This document shows positions 8,428-15,906 of a stretch of DNA of 64,000 bases, piece by piece. Position 1 is the first letter of the stretch. Each line of letters opens with the position of its first letter. The translations under genes were made by a program, and so were the position numbers. Below the pieces are notes generated by a model. It saw nothing but the letters and a program-made list of their open reading frames with translations, searched no databases and was not told the origin of the DNA. The stretch covers positions 1,364,001-1,428,000 of the forward strand of contig JAJHOH010000001.1 of the NCBI GenBank assembly GCA_021651055.1. The letters are read 5' to 3'. This DNA comes from Candidatus Manganitrophus morganii (GTDB lineage: Bacteria; Nitrospirota; Nitrospiria; SBBL01; Manganitrophaceae).

Positions 8428-9464
8428 GAAGGAGATTCCTCCGGTTTCTCATTTTTTTCAGTGGGACCGATATATTGAAAGATATCGATTCGATGATTGT
8501 ACTGATCGGCGATGTAGATCCGGTCCTGATCGTCGATCGAGAGGCCGGCCGGCAGCCAGAGTTGACCGTTCTTGCTTCCGAACTCGCCGAAGAAGAGGAG
8601 GAGTTGCCCCTCCGGGCTGAAGATTTGGACGTTGTTGAAGCGGGAGTCGACCACATAAATGTGTCCCTGCGAGTCGACCCCGACCCCCTTCGGAAGGGAG
8701 AATTGGCCGAAACCGGTCCCGACATTGCCGAACTTGGAGAGAAACTTTCCGGCGGCATCGAAGATCTGGACCCGGAAATTCAGATCGGTGACATAGACCT
8801 TCCCGGCGGCATCAACAAAGAGGTTCGCCGGGAAGTTGAATTCGCCATCCTCCGCTCCCCGCTTTCCGAATTCAAAAAGAAAATTCCCTTCAAAGTCATA
8901 AACAAAAATCTGATGCTTCCGGGTATCGGCGATATAAACCTGCTTCAGCGCATCGTTCACCGCCACCCCGACCGGCCGCTCCAGACGATTTAAATCGCCG
9001 ATCGACAGGAGAAATCGCCCCTCTTGATCGTAGACGAGACATTTGCGGAGGATCGTATCGGTGACGTAGACCCGTCCTTCCTTGTCGACGGTCACCCCCA
9101 TCGGTCCGGCGAGCGCTCCCGGACCATCGACGCCGATCATCGAGAAGCGGCCCTGCAGCGTGTCGAAGACCAGGATCTTTCTCCAGCCCGAATCGGCGAC
9201 GTAAATACGCCCGTCCGACGTGGCGGAAACACCATACGGCTTAACCAGCTTGGCCCCTCCCGAGTCGCCGAAGAGGGCCGCTTTGATCCGCTCCCCCCAT
9301 CCTTTCTTCTCCACATCTTCCGAAGAATCGATGCTCGTGAGGAACTTGATCCGGGGCGTTTCGGGGGGGGCGGGCCAGATCAAGTCCCGATCGGGGGCTT
9401 TCCCCTTTCCGCCGCATCCGGTCAAAATCAACATCGCTAAAGCAACCAGTAAAACTCTCTTCAC
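8424..9464 (-). CDS. NHL-repeat beta-propeller lipoprotein (paralogue 2)
   Basis: 346 residues. The N-terminus MKRVLLVALAMLILTGCGGK is a canonical lipoprotein signal (LTGC). Six NHL blades follow, with IYVADS, VYVTDT, VYIADT, VYVTDL, IYVVDS and IYIADQ cores. The protein shares the post-lipidation WPxPPxxPRIKF stretch and overall layout with the protein at 3641-4705. Placed between the 5-heme and 4-heme cytochrome genes, with a 4-base stop/start overlap to the latter, it is probably a membrane-anchored assembly or docking factor for its neighbouring cytochrome. No enzymatic motif is visible. Confidence 0.9.
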   Translation of the reverse strand: MKRVLLVALAMLILTGCGGKGKAPDRDLIWPAPPETPRIKFLTSIDSSEDVEKKGWGERIKAALFGDSGGAKLVKPYGVSATSDGRIYVADSGWRKILVFDTLQGRFSMIGVDGPGALAGPMGVTVDKEGRVYVTDTILRKCLVYDQEGRFLLSIGDLNRLERPVGVAVNDALKQVYIADTRKHQIFVYDFEGNFLFEFGKRGAEDGEFNFPANLFVDAAGKVYVTDLNFRVQIFDAAGKFLSKFGNVGTGFGQFSLPKGVGVDSQGHIYVVDSRFNNVQIFSPEGQLLLFFGEFGSKNGQLWLPAGLSIDDQDRIYIADQYNHRIDIFQYIGPTEKNEKPEESPS

Positions 9465-9528
9465 TTTATCGTTCCCTTCGCTTTTATTTTTGCTCCGCCC
9501 GCCGACACCCGATCCCTGGCCCCCGGTT

Positions 9529-10335
9529 TTATTTCTGGTGACAGGTCAAGCAGAGGGCGCTCCCTCGATTGGAGGCCCTCAAAAAGGGATCCCGCCCCTG
9601 CAGGTTCTTTTCGTCCGGACTGTGGATGTCATGGCAGGAGGCGCACTGGACCTTGTCCCCCGCGAACGTCTGAACTCCGTTCGGAAACATGCGCCCCCCG
9701 TCCGGCTTCAAAATCGTCGGCTGATTGAACTGCGGGTCGACATCGGCGCTCGGCAAGACCATCGAGATGGCATGATCGTCCCGCAGATCCTTCGTGAAGT
9801 AGCGGACGGTCGCATCATGAGCGCCGGAGAGCCCCCCGTAGGCCCCTTCCGACCGATTGTGGCATTTCGAGCAGGCATCACTCCCCTCCTCTCCCTCCAG
9901 GGTCATCCGATAATCACCGCCGGTTTCGACGATGTCGTGGAATTGCGGCGGCTTGAGAACCGAATCGACCGCCACCGATCCGTCGTGGCAAGAAAGGCAG
10001 GCAAGAGAGATCCCGTCGGGCGCCCTCCGCGGGGCCGAATCGAAGTTGGGGCTGGAATACATTTGATAGCCCCGCTCCTGGGGAAGCTCTCGATTCCAGA
10101 GGGGGGCATAGCTGCTGCTGTTATGAGGGGTATGACAATAGACACACGCCTCGCGCAGATCGTCGAAGGTCCCTCCCTGCATCGGGCCGGTTTCGTTCTG
10201 ATATCCGCGCCAATTCAACGCGGAGAGGTCATGCCGGGACCGGATGATGGAGCCGCCTTTGGCGGAAGCGGAAAGAAATAGAATAAAGCCGACGCTTCCC
10301 AACAAGATGAAAATTTGAATTCTCTTAAAAGTCAT
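9529..10335 (-). CDS. Pentaheme c-type cytochrome, first gene of the conduit operon
   Basis: About 268 residues from the ATG at 10335, which gives a normal signal peptide (MTFKRIQIFILLGSVGFILF, then SASA). An in-frame ATG at 10368 would add 11 residues and is less likely. Five CXXCH motifs: CVYCH, CLSCH, CSKCH, CASCH and CLTCH near the C-terminus. It shares RHDLSA, CxYCHTPHN, APLWNR, SLACLSCHDG and LRDDHAIS with the 4- and 12-heme cytochromes. It is the promoter-proximal gene of the minus-strand run, 64 bases before the NHL lipoprotein gene. A periplasmic electron relay is likely. Confidence 0.92.
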   Translation of the reverse strand: MTFKRIQIFILLGSVGFILFLSASAKGGSIIRSRHDLSALNWRGYQNETGPMQGGTFDDLREACVYCHTPHNSSSYAPLWNRELPQERGYQMYSSPNFDSAPRRAPDGISLACLSCHDGSVAVDSVLKPPQFHDIVETGGDYRMTLEGEEGSDACSKCHNRSEGAYGGLSGAHDATVRYFTKDLRDDHAISMVLPSADVDPQFNQPTILKPDGGRMFPNGVQTFAGDKVQCASCHDIHSPDEKNLQGRDPFLRASNRGSALCLTCHQK

Positions 10336-10455
10336 CCTGGACGGACTCCCGAAGCGTCTCCATCTCATGCGGCAGGTCGGATCTTTATGAGGTCAACAAG
10401 GAAATCTTTAAGAGAAAGCGGATCGCGGATACGAATACGAAAAATCCAATGCCTA

Positions 10456-10483
10456 ACTATAGTTTTTTTTACACTTTTGTCAA
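10456..10483 (-). promoter_or_regulatory. Promoter for the electron-conduit operon
   Basis: Minus strand: TTGACA (10483-10478), 16-base A-rich spacer, TATAGT (10461-10456), about 120 bases upstream of the pentaheme gene. The -35 is perfect and the -10 has five of six consensus bases. It is back to back with a plus-strand promoter candidate at 10554-10580, so this 290-base gap is the shared control region of both cytochrome transcripts. Confidence 0.65.
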
Positions 10484-10553
10484 GAAAAAAATCGGGAACG
10501 CGGGATGAAAAGCTTTCCTTTTTCATTTAGTTGAACCGTTTGAATAAAATTTG

Positions 10554-10580
10554 TTGACAAAAGAAAACCGGTGTGATAAT
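10554..10580 (+). promoter_or_regulatory. Promoter candidate for the triheme cytochrome genes
   Basis: TTGACA at 10554-10559 and GATAAT at 10575-10580, spacing 15 bases, which is short but functional for some promoters. The triheme gene starts at 10623. Near consensus in both boxes; the short spacing lowers confidence. Confidence 0.45.
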
Positions 10581-10622
10581 CAAGCGGTTGGATTCCACTT
10601 CGGCATGGGAGAGGGAGGGAAG

Positions 10623-10994
10623 ATGAAAAGTGTTCGGATCGGCATCATACTCGGATTAGGCCTTTTGCTGGCATATTTCTGGGGCGGCGACAAAGTGTCA
10701 GGCTACTACGGCGATATGGTCCTGAACAGCAAGGCGGAAAAACGAGGGATGCCGCCGGTTGTTTTCCCTCACTGGTACCATCGCGCGGAATTTAAGTGTA
10801 AGGTCTGTCACCCCGCCATTTTTGAAATGCGGGCGGGCTCGAATGATATCGATATGAAGAAGATCATCGTTGATGGACAGTTCTGCGGGAAATGCCACAA
10901 CGGAACGATTTCGTGGAAGCCGATCGAATGCGCCCGCTGCCACTCCGGAACACCGGGGATGACAACAGGGGTTCTGGAAGGCTTTCCAAAGTAG
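10623..10994 (+). CDS. Triheme c7-like periplasmic cytochrome
   Basis: 123 residues from ATG 10623, chosen because GGAGGGAAG precedes it and a signal peptide follows (VRIGIILGLGLLLAYFWG); an upstream in-frame start has neither. Three CXXCH motifs: CKVCH, CGKCH and CARCH, in the order and spacing of the c(7)-type triheme domain, with PPVVFPHWYHR before the first heme supplying a distal histidine as in c3/c7 cytochromes. Small triheme proteins of this type shuttle electrons across the periplasm. It is transcribed divergently from the conduit operon and is followed by a second triheme gene. Confidence 0.92.
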   Translation: MKSVRIGIILGLGLLLAYFWGGDKVSGYYGDMVLNSKAEKRGMPPVVFPHWYHRAEFKCKVCHPAIFEMRAGSNDIDMKKIIVDGQFCGKCHNGTISWKPIECARCHSGTPGMTTGVLEGFPK

Positions 10995-11006
10995 ATATTG
11001 TTTTTC

Positions 11007-11040
11007 AATGCAGGGGCGTATTGCAATACGCCCTTACATT
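11007..11040. repeat. Short palindromic element, 34 bp (copy 1)
   Basis: Near-perfect palindrome with 17-base arms and two mismatches, core GCGTATTGCAATACGC. It lies in the 76-base gap between the two triheme cytochrome genes. The core recurs at 30751-30774 and 31535-31559 with one change (AATATGCCC). It resembles a REP-like dispersed element that can form a strong RNA hairpin, possibly stabilising the upstream transcript. Confidence 0.8.
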
Positions 11041-11070
11041 AAGAATTTTTGAATCTTAGGGGAGGATTTC

Positions 11071-11748
11071 ATGGCTTGGGTGAAAGAACGAAGAAGATAT
11101 CTCTTTGTCGGGTGCTTGCTCATACTCCTTTCCCTCACCACCTTCTATGCCTGCATACGCCAAGCCAAGAGTGAACCGGCGAATCCGCCCGCCGGACCTG
11201 CCGCCGCCGGTGCGCCGGCCCAAGCGGTTCCGGTTCAGGCCCCGGCCCAGGCCCAAGAGAAAGATCTTGCATCACAACCTTCCCTGGTGGCCCCGCATCC
11301 TGCAACCGCTCTTCCGAAATTTGAAGACCCGACCAAACTTCCCACACCGGGCCCCCCTTACAATCAAGAGAATACGAATGGAGATGTGGTCCTGAAGAAC
11401 TTTCCGGTCGATGCCTCCGGCCAAGTCGACTGGGTCAAGGCCTTTCAGGAAAGCCTGATCAAGCCGCACGAGTCGCTCGATCTTAATAAACCCCCCACCC
11501 CTCCTTTTATGTTCGATATCGAAATTCCGGCGATCGGCTCCATGCCGAATGTGATCTTCCCTCATTTCCCCCATACTTTCTGGTTGGATTGCGCCAATTG
11601 CCACCCCGGCATTTTCATGATGAAGAAGGGGGGCAATCCGATCTCGATGGTGAAGATCGTCAACGGAGAGTTCTGCGGACGCTGCCACGGCCGGGTCGCT
11701 TTCCCTCTGGCCAACTGCACCCGCTGCCACGTGAAACCAAAAAGCTAG
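11071..11748 (+). CDS. Triheme c7-like cytochrome with long proline/alanine linker, probable lipoprotein
   Basis: 225 residues. The N-terminal YLFVGCLLILLSLTTFYAC could be a lipoprotein signal (TFYAC) or a plain anchor. A proline/alanine/glutamine-rich linker (about residues 34-75) follows, then a C-terminal triheme domain with CANCH, CGRCH and CTRCH. PNVIFPHFPHTFW precedes the first heme, matching PVVFPHWYH in the neighbouring gene, so the heme domains are paralogous. The layout suggests a membrane-tethered version of the soluble triheme carrier, passing electrons between the inner membrane or periplasm and the conduit. Ribosome-binding site GGGGAGG at about 11059; a strong terminator follows. 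Confidence 0.9.
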   Translation: MAWVKERRRYLFVGCLLILLSLTTFYACIRQAKSEPANPPAGPAAAGAPAQAVPVQAPAQAQEKDLASQPSLVAPHPATALPKFEDPTKLPTPGPPYNQENTNGDVVLKNFPVDASGQVDWVKAFQESLIKPHESLDLNKPPTPPFMFDIEIPAIGSMPNVIFPHFPHTFWLDCANCHPGIFMMKKGGNPISMVKIVNGEFCGRCHGRVAFPLANCTRCHVKPKS

Positions 11749-11756
11749 AAGAGATG

Positions 11757-11794
11757 AAGGGGACCTGACGGCTGCTTCGCTTCAGGTCCCCTTT
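11757..11794 (+). terminator. Rho-independent terminator after the triheme genes
   Basis: A 12-base stem AAGGGGACCTGA / TCAGGTCCCCTT with a 13-base loop ends in a short T-run, 9 bases after the stop codon. It closes the two-gene cytochrome transcript. Confidence 0.85.
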
Positions 11795-11853
11795 CCGTCT
11801 CCTCCCAAGAAGTCCATCTTGCCATGTATTTAGACACATTCAATAAAACACCG

Positions 11854-12666
11854 ATGAAAACCTCCCTGATCGCTTTGGCCCTGGTCACCCTCCTGATTGA
11901 TCCTGCGTTGGCCGGCACGAAAACGGACCGAGAGCAAGAGCACCTGATCGGGCCGGTGAAGACGGTCCTCATCGAACTGACGAATATCTCCAACCAGGAA
12001 GGGAAATGGATCGAAAGCCCCCGCATCCCCTGGCTCTCCAACACCTACGATCTGAAGGGAAACAAGATCCAGGAGGATCAACTCTATGACGACGTCTCCC
12101 TTAACTTCAAATCGGTCTTCAATTATGATGTTAACGGAAACCTGACGGACGGGGTCGAATACGACCACAAAGAGTTTCCTGTTTTTAAATGGACCTACAC
12201 CCATGCGCAGAACCGGGTCGAAGAGACCCGCACCCAGGTGAACGGCGTCCTCTTTTCCAAGGCGACCTATACCTACGACAAAGACGGAAACCTCGCCGAA
12301 GAGTTCCGCCATCAGGTCCATAGCACGAAAGATTTCAAATGGGTCTACCTCTATGACGCGGAGGGGAGAAAGACCGAAGAGAATTTTTACCTCGTCCAGA
12401 TGCAGGGCCTTCCGCACGAACAGGTCCGCGTGAGCACACTCGACTTCAAGACGGTTTACCGTTATGACGCCAAGGGAAACGTGATCGAGGAGACCCGCTT
12501 CGACGCGGCCGGAGCGGTGAAGTTCAAAAAGCAATACAGTTACAAATTCGATTCGGTCGGCAATTGGATCTCCCAGACGGCCGAGGAATGGATCACGCGA
12601 TCGGGCAAAGCCGTGCTCGAACCGACCGGTGTAACCTATCGGACCTTCCAGTACTATTCTCCATGA
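11854..12666 (+). CDS. Secreted YD/RHS-like repeat protein
   Basis: About 270 residues from ATG 11854, which starts a clear signal peptide (MKTSLIALALVTLLIDPALA); an in-frame ATG at 11824 would add ten residues. The mature part has repeated Y-D/Y-x-x-x-G-N units (NTYDLKGNKIQE, FNYDVNGNLTD, YTYDKDGNLAE, YLYDAEGRKTEE, YRYDAKGNVIEE), typical of the YD repeats of RHS proteins, which form beta-sheet shells. It lacks the toxin and core domains of full RHS proteins, so a surface or periplasmic structural role is more likely. It ends 10 bases before the propeller gene, with which it probably forms an operon. Confidence 0.75.
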   Translation: MKTSLIALALVTLLIDPALAGTKTDREQEHLIGPVKTVLIELTNISNQEGKWIESPRIPWLSNTYDLKGNKIQEDQLYDDVSLNFKSVFNYDVNGNLTDGVEYDHKEFPVFKWTYTHAQNRVEETRTQVNGVLFSKATYTYDKDGNLAEEFRHQVHSTKDFKWVYLYDAEGRKTEENFYLVQMQGLPHEQVRVSTLDFKTVYRYDAKGNVIEETRFDAAGAVKFKKQYSYKFDSVGNWISQTAEEWITRSGKAVLEPTGVTYRTFQYYSP

Positions 12667-12676
12667 GACTCATTTG

Positions 12677-13801
12677 ATGCGTCGGAAAACCACCTTAGTA
12701 TTCCTTTTTATTCTCTTCGTCTCGATTCCCTTTGCTTTCCAACCGATTTCTCCCCGTCCCGCTTATTCGCAGGCCAACCCTCATGCTTCCCCTGAAGAAT
12801 TGTGGACGCACTTTACTCTCTTTTCGATCGTTCGGGCGTTGGCGGTAGAGGGGGATGTCCTCTGGGTGGGAACCTCGAACGGTCTCCTCCGATACGACCT
12901 GGTCCGTGAAGAACAAAAGTCCTACACGACCAAAAACGGACTCCTCTCCAACATCATCCACACGGTCGCGATCGATCCCAAGGGAAACAAGTGGATCGGA
13001 ACCTACGGCGGAGGACTGAGCAAGTTCGACGGAAAACAGTGGACGACCTATACCCCCTACGGCAGCGGCTCCACCGCTTCGTATGGAGAGGCGTCCTGGA
13101 CCCGCTTCGGCAGCGGCAAAGGGCTGGGCGATCTTTGGGTTTACGGGGTTCATTTCGATCCGAAAGGAACCATGTGGGTCGCCACATGGAAAGGGGTCAG
13201 CCGATTCGACGGCACGTTTTTTCAGACCTACACAACCGACGACGGGCTGATTGATAAATGGGTCTACACCTTGGCGCAGGATCAGAAGGGAACGTTTTGG
13301 TTCGGCACCGAAGGGGGGGTCAGCCGGTTCGACGGCAAGAGTTGGAAGAGCTGGACCAACAAGGAAGGGGTCGGCGCAGAGGTCGCCCGGGTAAAACCCC
13401 CGGAGGTCGCGGATTTACAGTTTGTTCCACAACACCACCAGGGAGGGGACAAACCGCTCGAATATAATCCGAACTACGTCGTCTCCTCCGTCATCGATTC
13501 ACAAAATCGCCTCTGGGTCGGAACCCTCGGCGGGGGGCTCTCCCAGTTCGATGGAAAGAAATGGAAGAGCTATACGGTCCAAGACGGCCTTGCCGGAAAT
13601 ATCATCCATGCTCTCAAGTTCGACGCGAAAGGGACATTATGGATCGGGACCGACGGCGGGGTCAGCCGGTTCGACGGCAAGAAATTTAAGAATTTTACCG
13701 AGAAAGAAGGGATAGGCGCCGTGTATGCGATCGCCATCGATCGCCAGGGCCACAAATGGTTTGGAACGTTTGGAGGGGTCGCACAGTACCGGGGGGATTG
13801 A
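12677..13801 (+). CDS. Secreted two-component-regulator-propeller-type beta-propeller protein
   Basis: 374 residues with a signal peptide (hydrophobic TTLVFLFILFVSIPFAF). It contains about seven repeats of the Reg_prop type: LWVGTSNGLLRYD, KWIGTYGGGLSKFDG, MWVATWKGVSRFDG, FWFGTEGGVSRFDG, LWVGTLGGGLSQFDG, LWIGTDGGVSRFDG and KWFGTFGGVAQY. These repeats usually form the sensor propeller of hybrid two-component proteins, but here there is no kinase domain, so it is a standalone exported propeller. Its partner is unknown. The start is the ATG at 12677 rather than the preceding TTG. Confidence 0.8.
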   Translation: MRRKTTLVFLFILFVSIPFAFQPISPRPAYSQANPHASPEELWTHFTLFSIVRALAVEGDVLWVGTSNGLLRYDLVREEQKSYTTKNGLLSNIIHTVAIDPKGNKWIGTYGGGLSKFDGKQWTTYTPYGSGSTASYGEASWTRFGSGKGLGDLWVYGVHFDPKGTMWVATWKGVSRFDGTFFQTYTTDDGLIDKWVYTLAQDQKGTFWFGTEGGVSRFDGKSWKSWTNKEGVGAEVARVKPPEVADLQFVPQHHQGGDKPLEYNPNYVVSSVIDSQNRLWVGTLGGGLSQFDGKKWKSYTVQDGLAGNIIHALKFDAKGTLWIGTDGGVSRFDGKKFKNFTEKEGIGAVYAIAIDRQGHKWFGTFGGVAQYRGD

Positions 13802-13821
13802 TACAAAAAGAGTAAATGAAA

Positions 13822-13851
13822 GAAGGGCGCCATGAACGACGCCCCTCTTTT
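13822..13851. terminator. Bidirectional hairpin terminator between convergent genes
   Basis: GAAGGGCG / CGCCCCTC arms (one A.C mismatch) with a 10-base loop followed by TTTT lie between the propeller gene ending at 13801 and the ugd gene ending at 13854. It can serve the plus-strand gene best; in the minus direction the T-run is absent. Confidence 0.6.
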
Positions 13852-13853
13852 AA

Positions 13854-15158
13854 TCAGGATGGCCGTCCCACGCTGGTGTATTTGAAACCGAGGGCGGCCA
13901 TTTTTTTCGGCTCATAGACGTTCCGAAGGTCGACGAAAACGGGGGCTTTTAACTTCTTCTTGATCTGATCGAGATCGAGGTTCCGGAAGGGATTCCACTC
14001 GGTCATCAGGATGATCGCATCCGATCCGTCGGCCACCGCATAGGGATCGGCGGCATAGGTCACCTCTTTCAGAACCTTCTTCGCCTCTTCCATCGCGGCC
14101 GGATCATGCGCAATGATTTTGGCTCCCCGTTCTTGAAGGGCGCGGATGATCGCGACGGAGGGGGCCTCCCGCATATCGTCCGTGTTCGGCTTGAAGGAGA
14201 GGCCGAGGATCCCAATCTGCTTCCCCTTGAGATTTCCAATTTCCTTTTCGATCTTCGCGATCATTCTTTCCCGCTGCTGCCGATTCACCTCGATGACCGC
14301 CTTGACGATTTTGAATTCATAACCGTTCTTCTGCGCAATCTGCGACAGCGCGGAGACATCCTTCGGGAAACAGGAGCCGCCGAAACCGGGTCCGGGGTGT
14401 AAAAACTTCGAGCCGATCCGGCCGTCGAGCCCCATCCCCCTGGCGACGTCCTGGACATTGGCCCCCACCCCTTCGCAGAGATTGGCAATTTCATTGATGA
14501 AGGAAATCTTCGTCGCCAAAAAGGCGTTCGAGGCATACTTGATCATCTCGGCGGTCGGGATATCGGTGATCAGCAACGGTGTTTCGATCAGGTAAAGCGG
14601 ACGATAAAGATCGCGCATGATCGCGACCGCCTGCTGGCTGTTCGCCCCGATCACCACCCGATTGGGACGGAGGAAATCTTCGATCGCCGATCCCTCCCGC
14701 AAAAACTCCGGATTCGAAACGATATCGAAGTCGAAATGTTCCTTCTGCTTGCTGCCGATAATGGAACGGAGCCGGTCTCCGGTTCCGACCGGAACGGTGC
14801 TCTTGGTCACGATCACCTTATAGCCGTTCATATGCTCGGCGATCGTCTCGGCGACCGTCTCAATATAGGAGAGATCGGCAAATCCGTCGCCCCGATCGGG
14901 GGTCCCGACGGCGATAAAAATCACCAGCGCCCCTTGGATCGCCTCGATGGTGTTGGTGCTGAAGGAAAGGCGTTTATTCTGAACGTTCTTTTTGACCAGC
15001 TCTTCCAGACCCGGCTCATAAATCGGGATGATCCCTTTTTTGAGCGCCGCGATCTTCGCTTCTTCCTTATCGACGCAGGTTACATTGACGCCGAACTCCG
15101 CAAAACAGGCCCCGGTGACAAGGCCGACATAGCCGGAGCCGATAACCGCAATATTCAT
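13854..15158 (-). CDS. ugd: UDP-glucose 6-dehydrogenase
   Basis: 434 residues, normal length. It oxidises UDP-glucose to UDP-glucuronate in two NAD-dependent steps, feeding polysaccharide or LPS sugar synthesis in the cytoplasm. The N-terminal Rossmann motif is GSGYVGLVTG. EFLREGSA, NEIANLCEGVGA and the active-site GFGGSCFPKD (catalytic cysteine) are all present, and the C-terminal domain has GLSFKPNTDDMREAP. The gene is divergent from gmhA, consistent with an envelope-sugar neighbourhood. A strong promoter lies at 15186-15214 and GGAGG precedes the ATG. Confidence 0.96.
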   Translation of the reverse strand: MNIAVIGSGYVGLVTGACFAEFGVNVTCVDKEEAKIAALKKGIIPIYEPGLEELVKKNVQNKRLSFSTNTIEAIQGALVIFIAVGTPDRGDGFADLSYIETVAETIAEHMNGYKVIVTKSTVPVGTGDRLRSIIGSKQKEHFDFDIVSNPEFLREGSAIEDFLRPNRVVIGANSQQAVAIMRDLYRPLYLIETPLLITDIPTAEMIKYASNAFLATKISFINEIANLCEGVGANVQDVARGMGLDGRIGSKFLHPGPGFGGSCFPKDVSALSQIAQKNGYEFKIVKAVIEVNRQQRERMIAKIEKEIGNLKGKQIGILGLSFKPNTDDMREAPSVAIIRALQERGAKIIAHDPAAMEEAKKVLKEVTYAADPYAVADGSDAIILMTEWNPFRNLDLDQIKKKLKAPVFVDLRNVYEPKKMAALGFKYTSVGRPS

Positions 15159-15185
15159 CGCCTTTCCTCCGTGATTGATCTAAAG

Positions 15186-15214
15186 AGTATACGAGAAAGA
15201 CAGAAAATTGACAA
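15186..15214 (-). promoter_or_regulatory. Sigma-70 promoter of ugd
   Basis: Minus strand TTGTCA (15214-15209), 17-base spacer, TATACT (15191-15186), about 30 bases before the ugd start. Both boxes are one base from consensus. Confidence 0.75.
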
Positions 15215-15307
15215 GACGAAAGATGATGTTTGACCACTTGTTCGTTGACTCCACCCCTGGAAAAGTGTAGTCTTAGCCCATTTAGACATGCATAAAAAGG
15301 AGTCGGC

Positions 15308-15892
15308 ATGGGACTTTCCGAAGCGTCGGGTGAGATCATTCGGCGGACGATCCTGGAGAGCATCCAGGTCAAAGAGGCCATCGTCCGGAACATGATCCCG
15401 GAGATCGCCCAAGCGGCGGCCTGGATCGTTGCCTCTTATGGCAACGGCGGAAAACTTGTCCTTTTCGGAAACGGCGGAAGCGCCGGGGATGCCCAGCACA
15501 TCGCGGCGGAGTTGGTCGGACGCTTCGAGCGGGAACGGCGCGCCCTCCCCGCCATCGCTTTGACGACGAACACCTCGACCCTCACCGCCATCGGCAACGA
15601 TTACGGCTACAACAAGATTTTCTCCCGGCAGGTCGAGGCGTGGGTCCAGCCGGCCGATGTCGTCATCGGCATCAGCACCAGCGGGAATTCTCCCAACGTC
15701 CTGGAAGGGATCGCCGCCGCCAAATTGAAGGGGGCGAAGACGATCGGGTTGACCGGCGAGAAGGGGGGGAAGCTCGCCTCCCAAACCGATCTTTGTCTTA
15801 AAGTTCCCTCATCGAACACCGCCCGGATTCAAGAATCGCACATCATGATCGGCCACCTCCTCTGCTTGCTGCTCGAACAGCAGATCACCTAA
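15308..15892 (+). CDS. gmhA: Phosphoheptose isomerase (sedoheptulose 7-phosphate isomerase)
   Basis: 194 residues, one SIS domain. GmhA converts sedoheptulose 7-phosphate to D-glycero-manno-heptose 7-phosphate, the first step of LPS inner-core heptose synthesis, in the cytoplasm. Key blocks: KLVLFGNGGSAGDAQHIAAEL, LTTNTSTLTAIGNDYGY, GISTSGNSPNV and the C-terminal IQESHIMIGHLLC, with the histidine and glutamate residues of the active site. The preceding AAGGAG (about 15296-15301) supports this ATG. It is followed after 14 bases by rsmI. Its presence supports an LPS-bearing outer membrane. Confidence 0.93.
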   Translation: MGLSEASGEIIRRTILESIQVKEAIVRNMIPEIAQAAAWIVASYGNGGKLVLFGNGGSAGDAQHIAAELVGRFERERRALPAIALTTNTSTLTAIGNDYGYNKIFSRQVEAWVQPADVVIGISTSGNSPNVLEGIAAAKLKGAKTIGLTGEKGGKLASQTDLCLKVPSSNTARIQESHIMIGHLLCLLLEQQIT

Positions 15893-15906
15893 CCCTCGGA
15901 CCCTCC

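Noticed and set aside
11007-11040. Rho-independent terminator between the two triheme genes
   Set aside because: Strong palindrome but no T-run on either strand, and the same core occurs elsewhere as a dispersed element.
12677-13801. CRISPR-like or DNA repeat array
   Set aside because: The repeated pattern is protein-level propeller repeats within one gene; unit sequences differ and there are no spacers. No CRISPR array was seen anywhere in the window.
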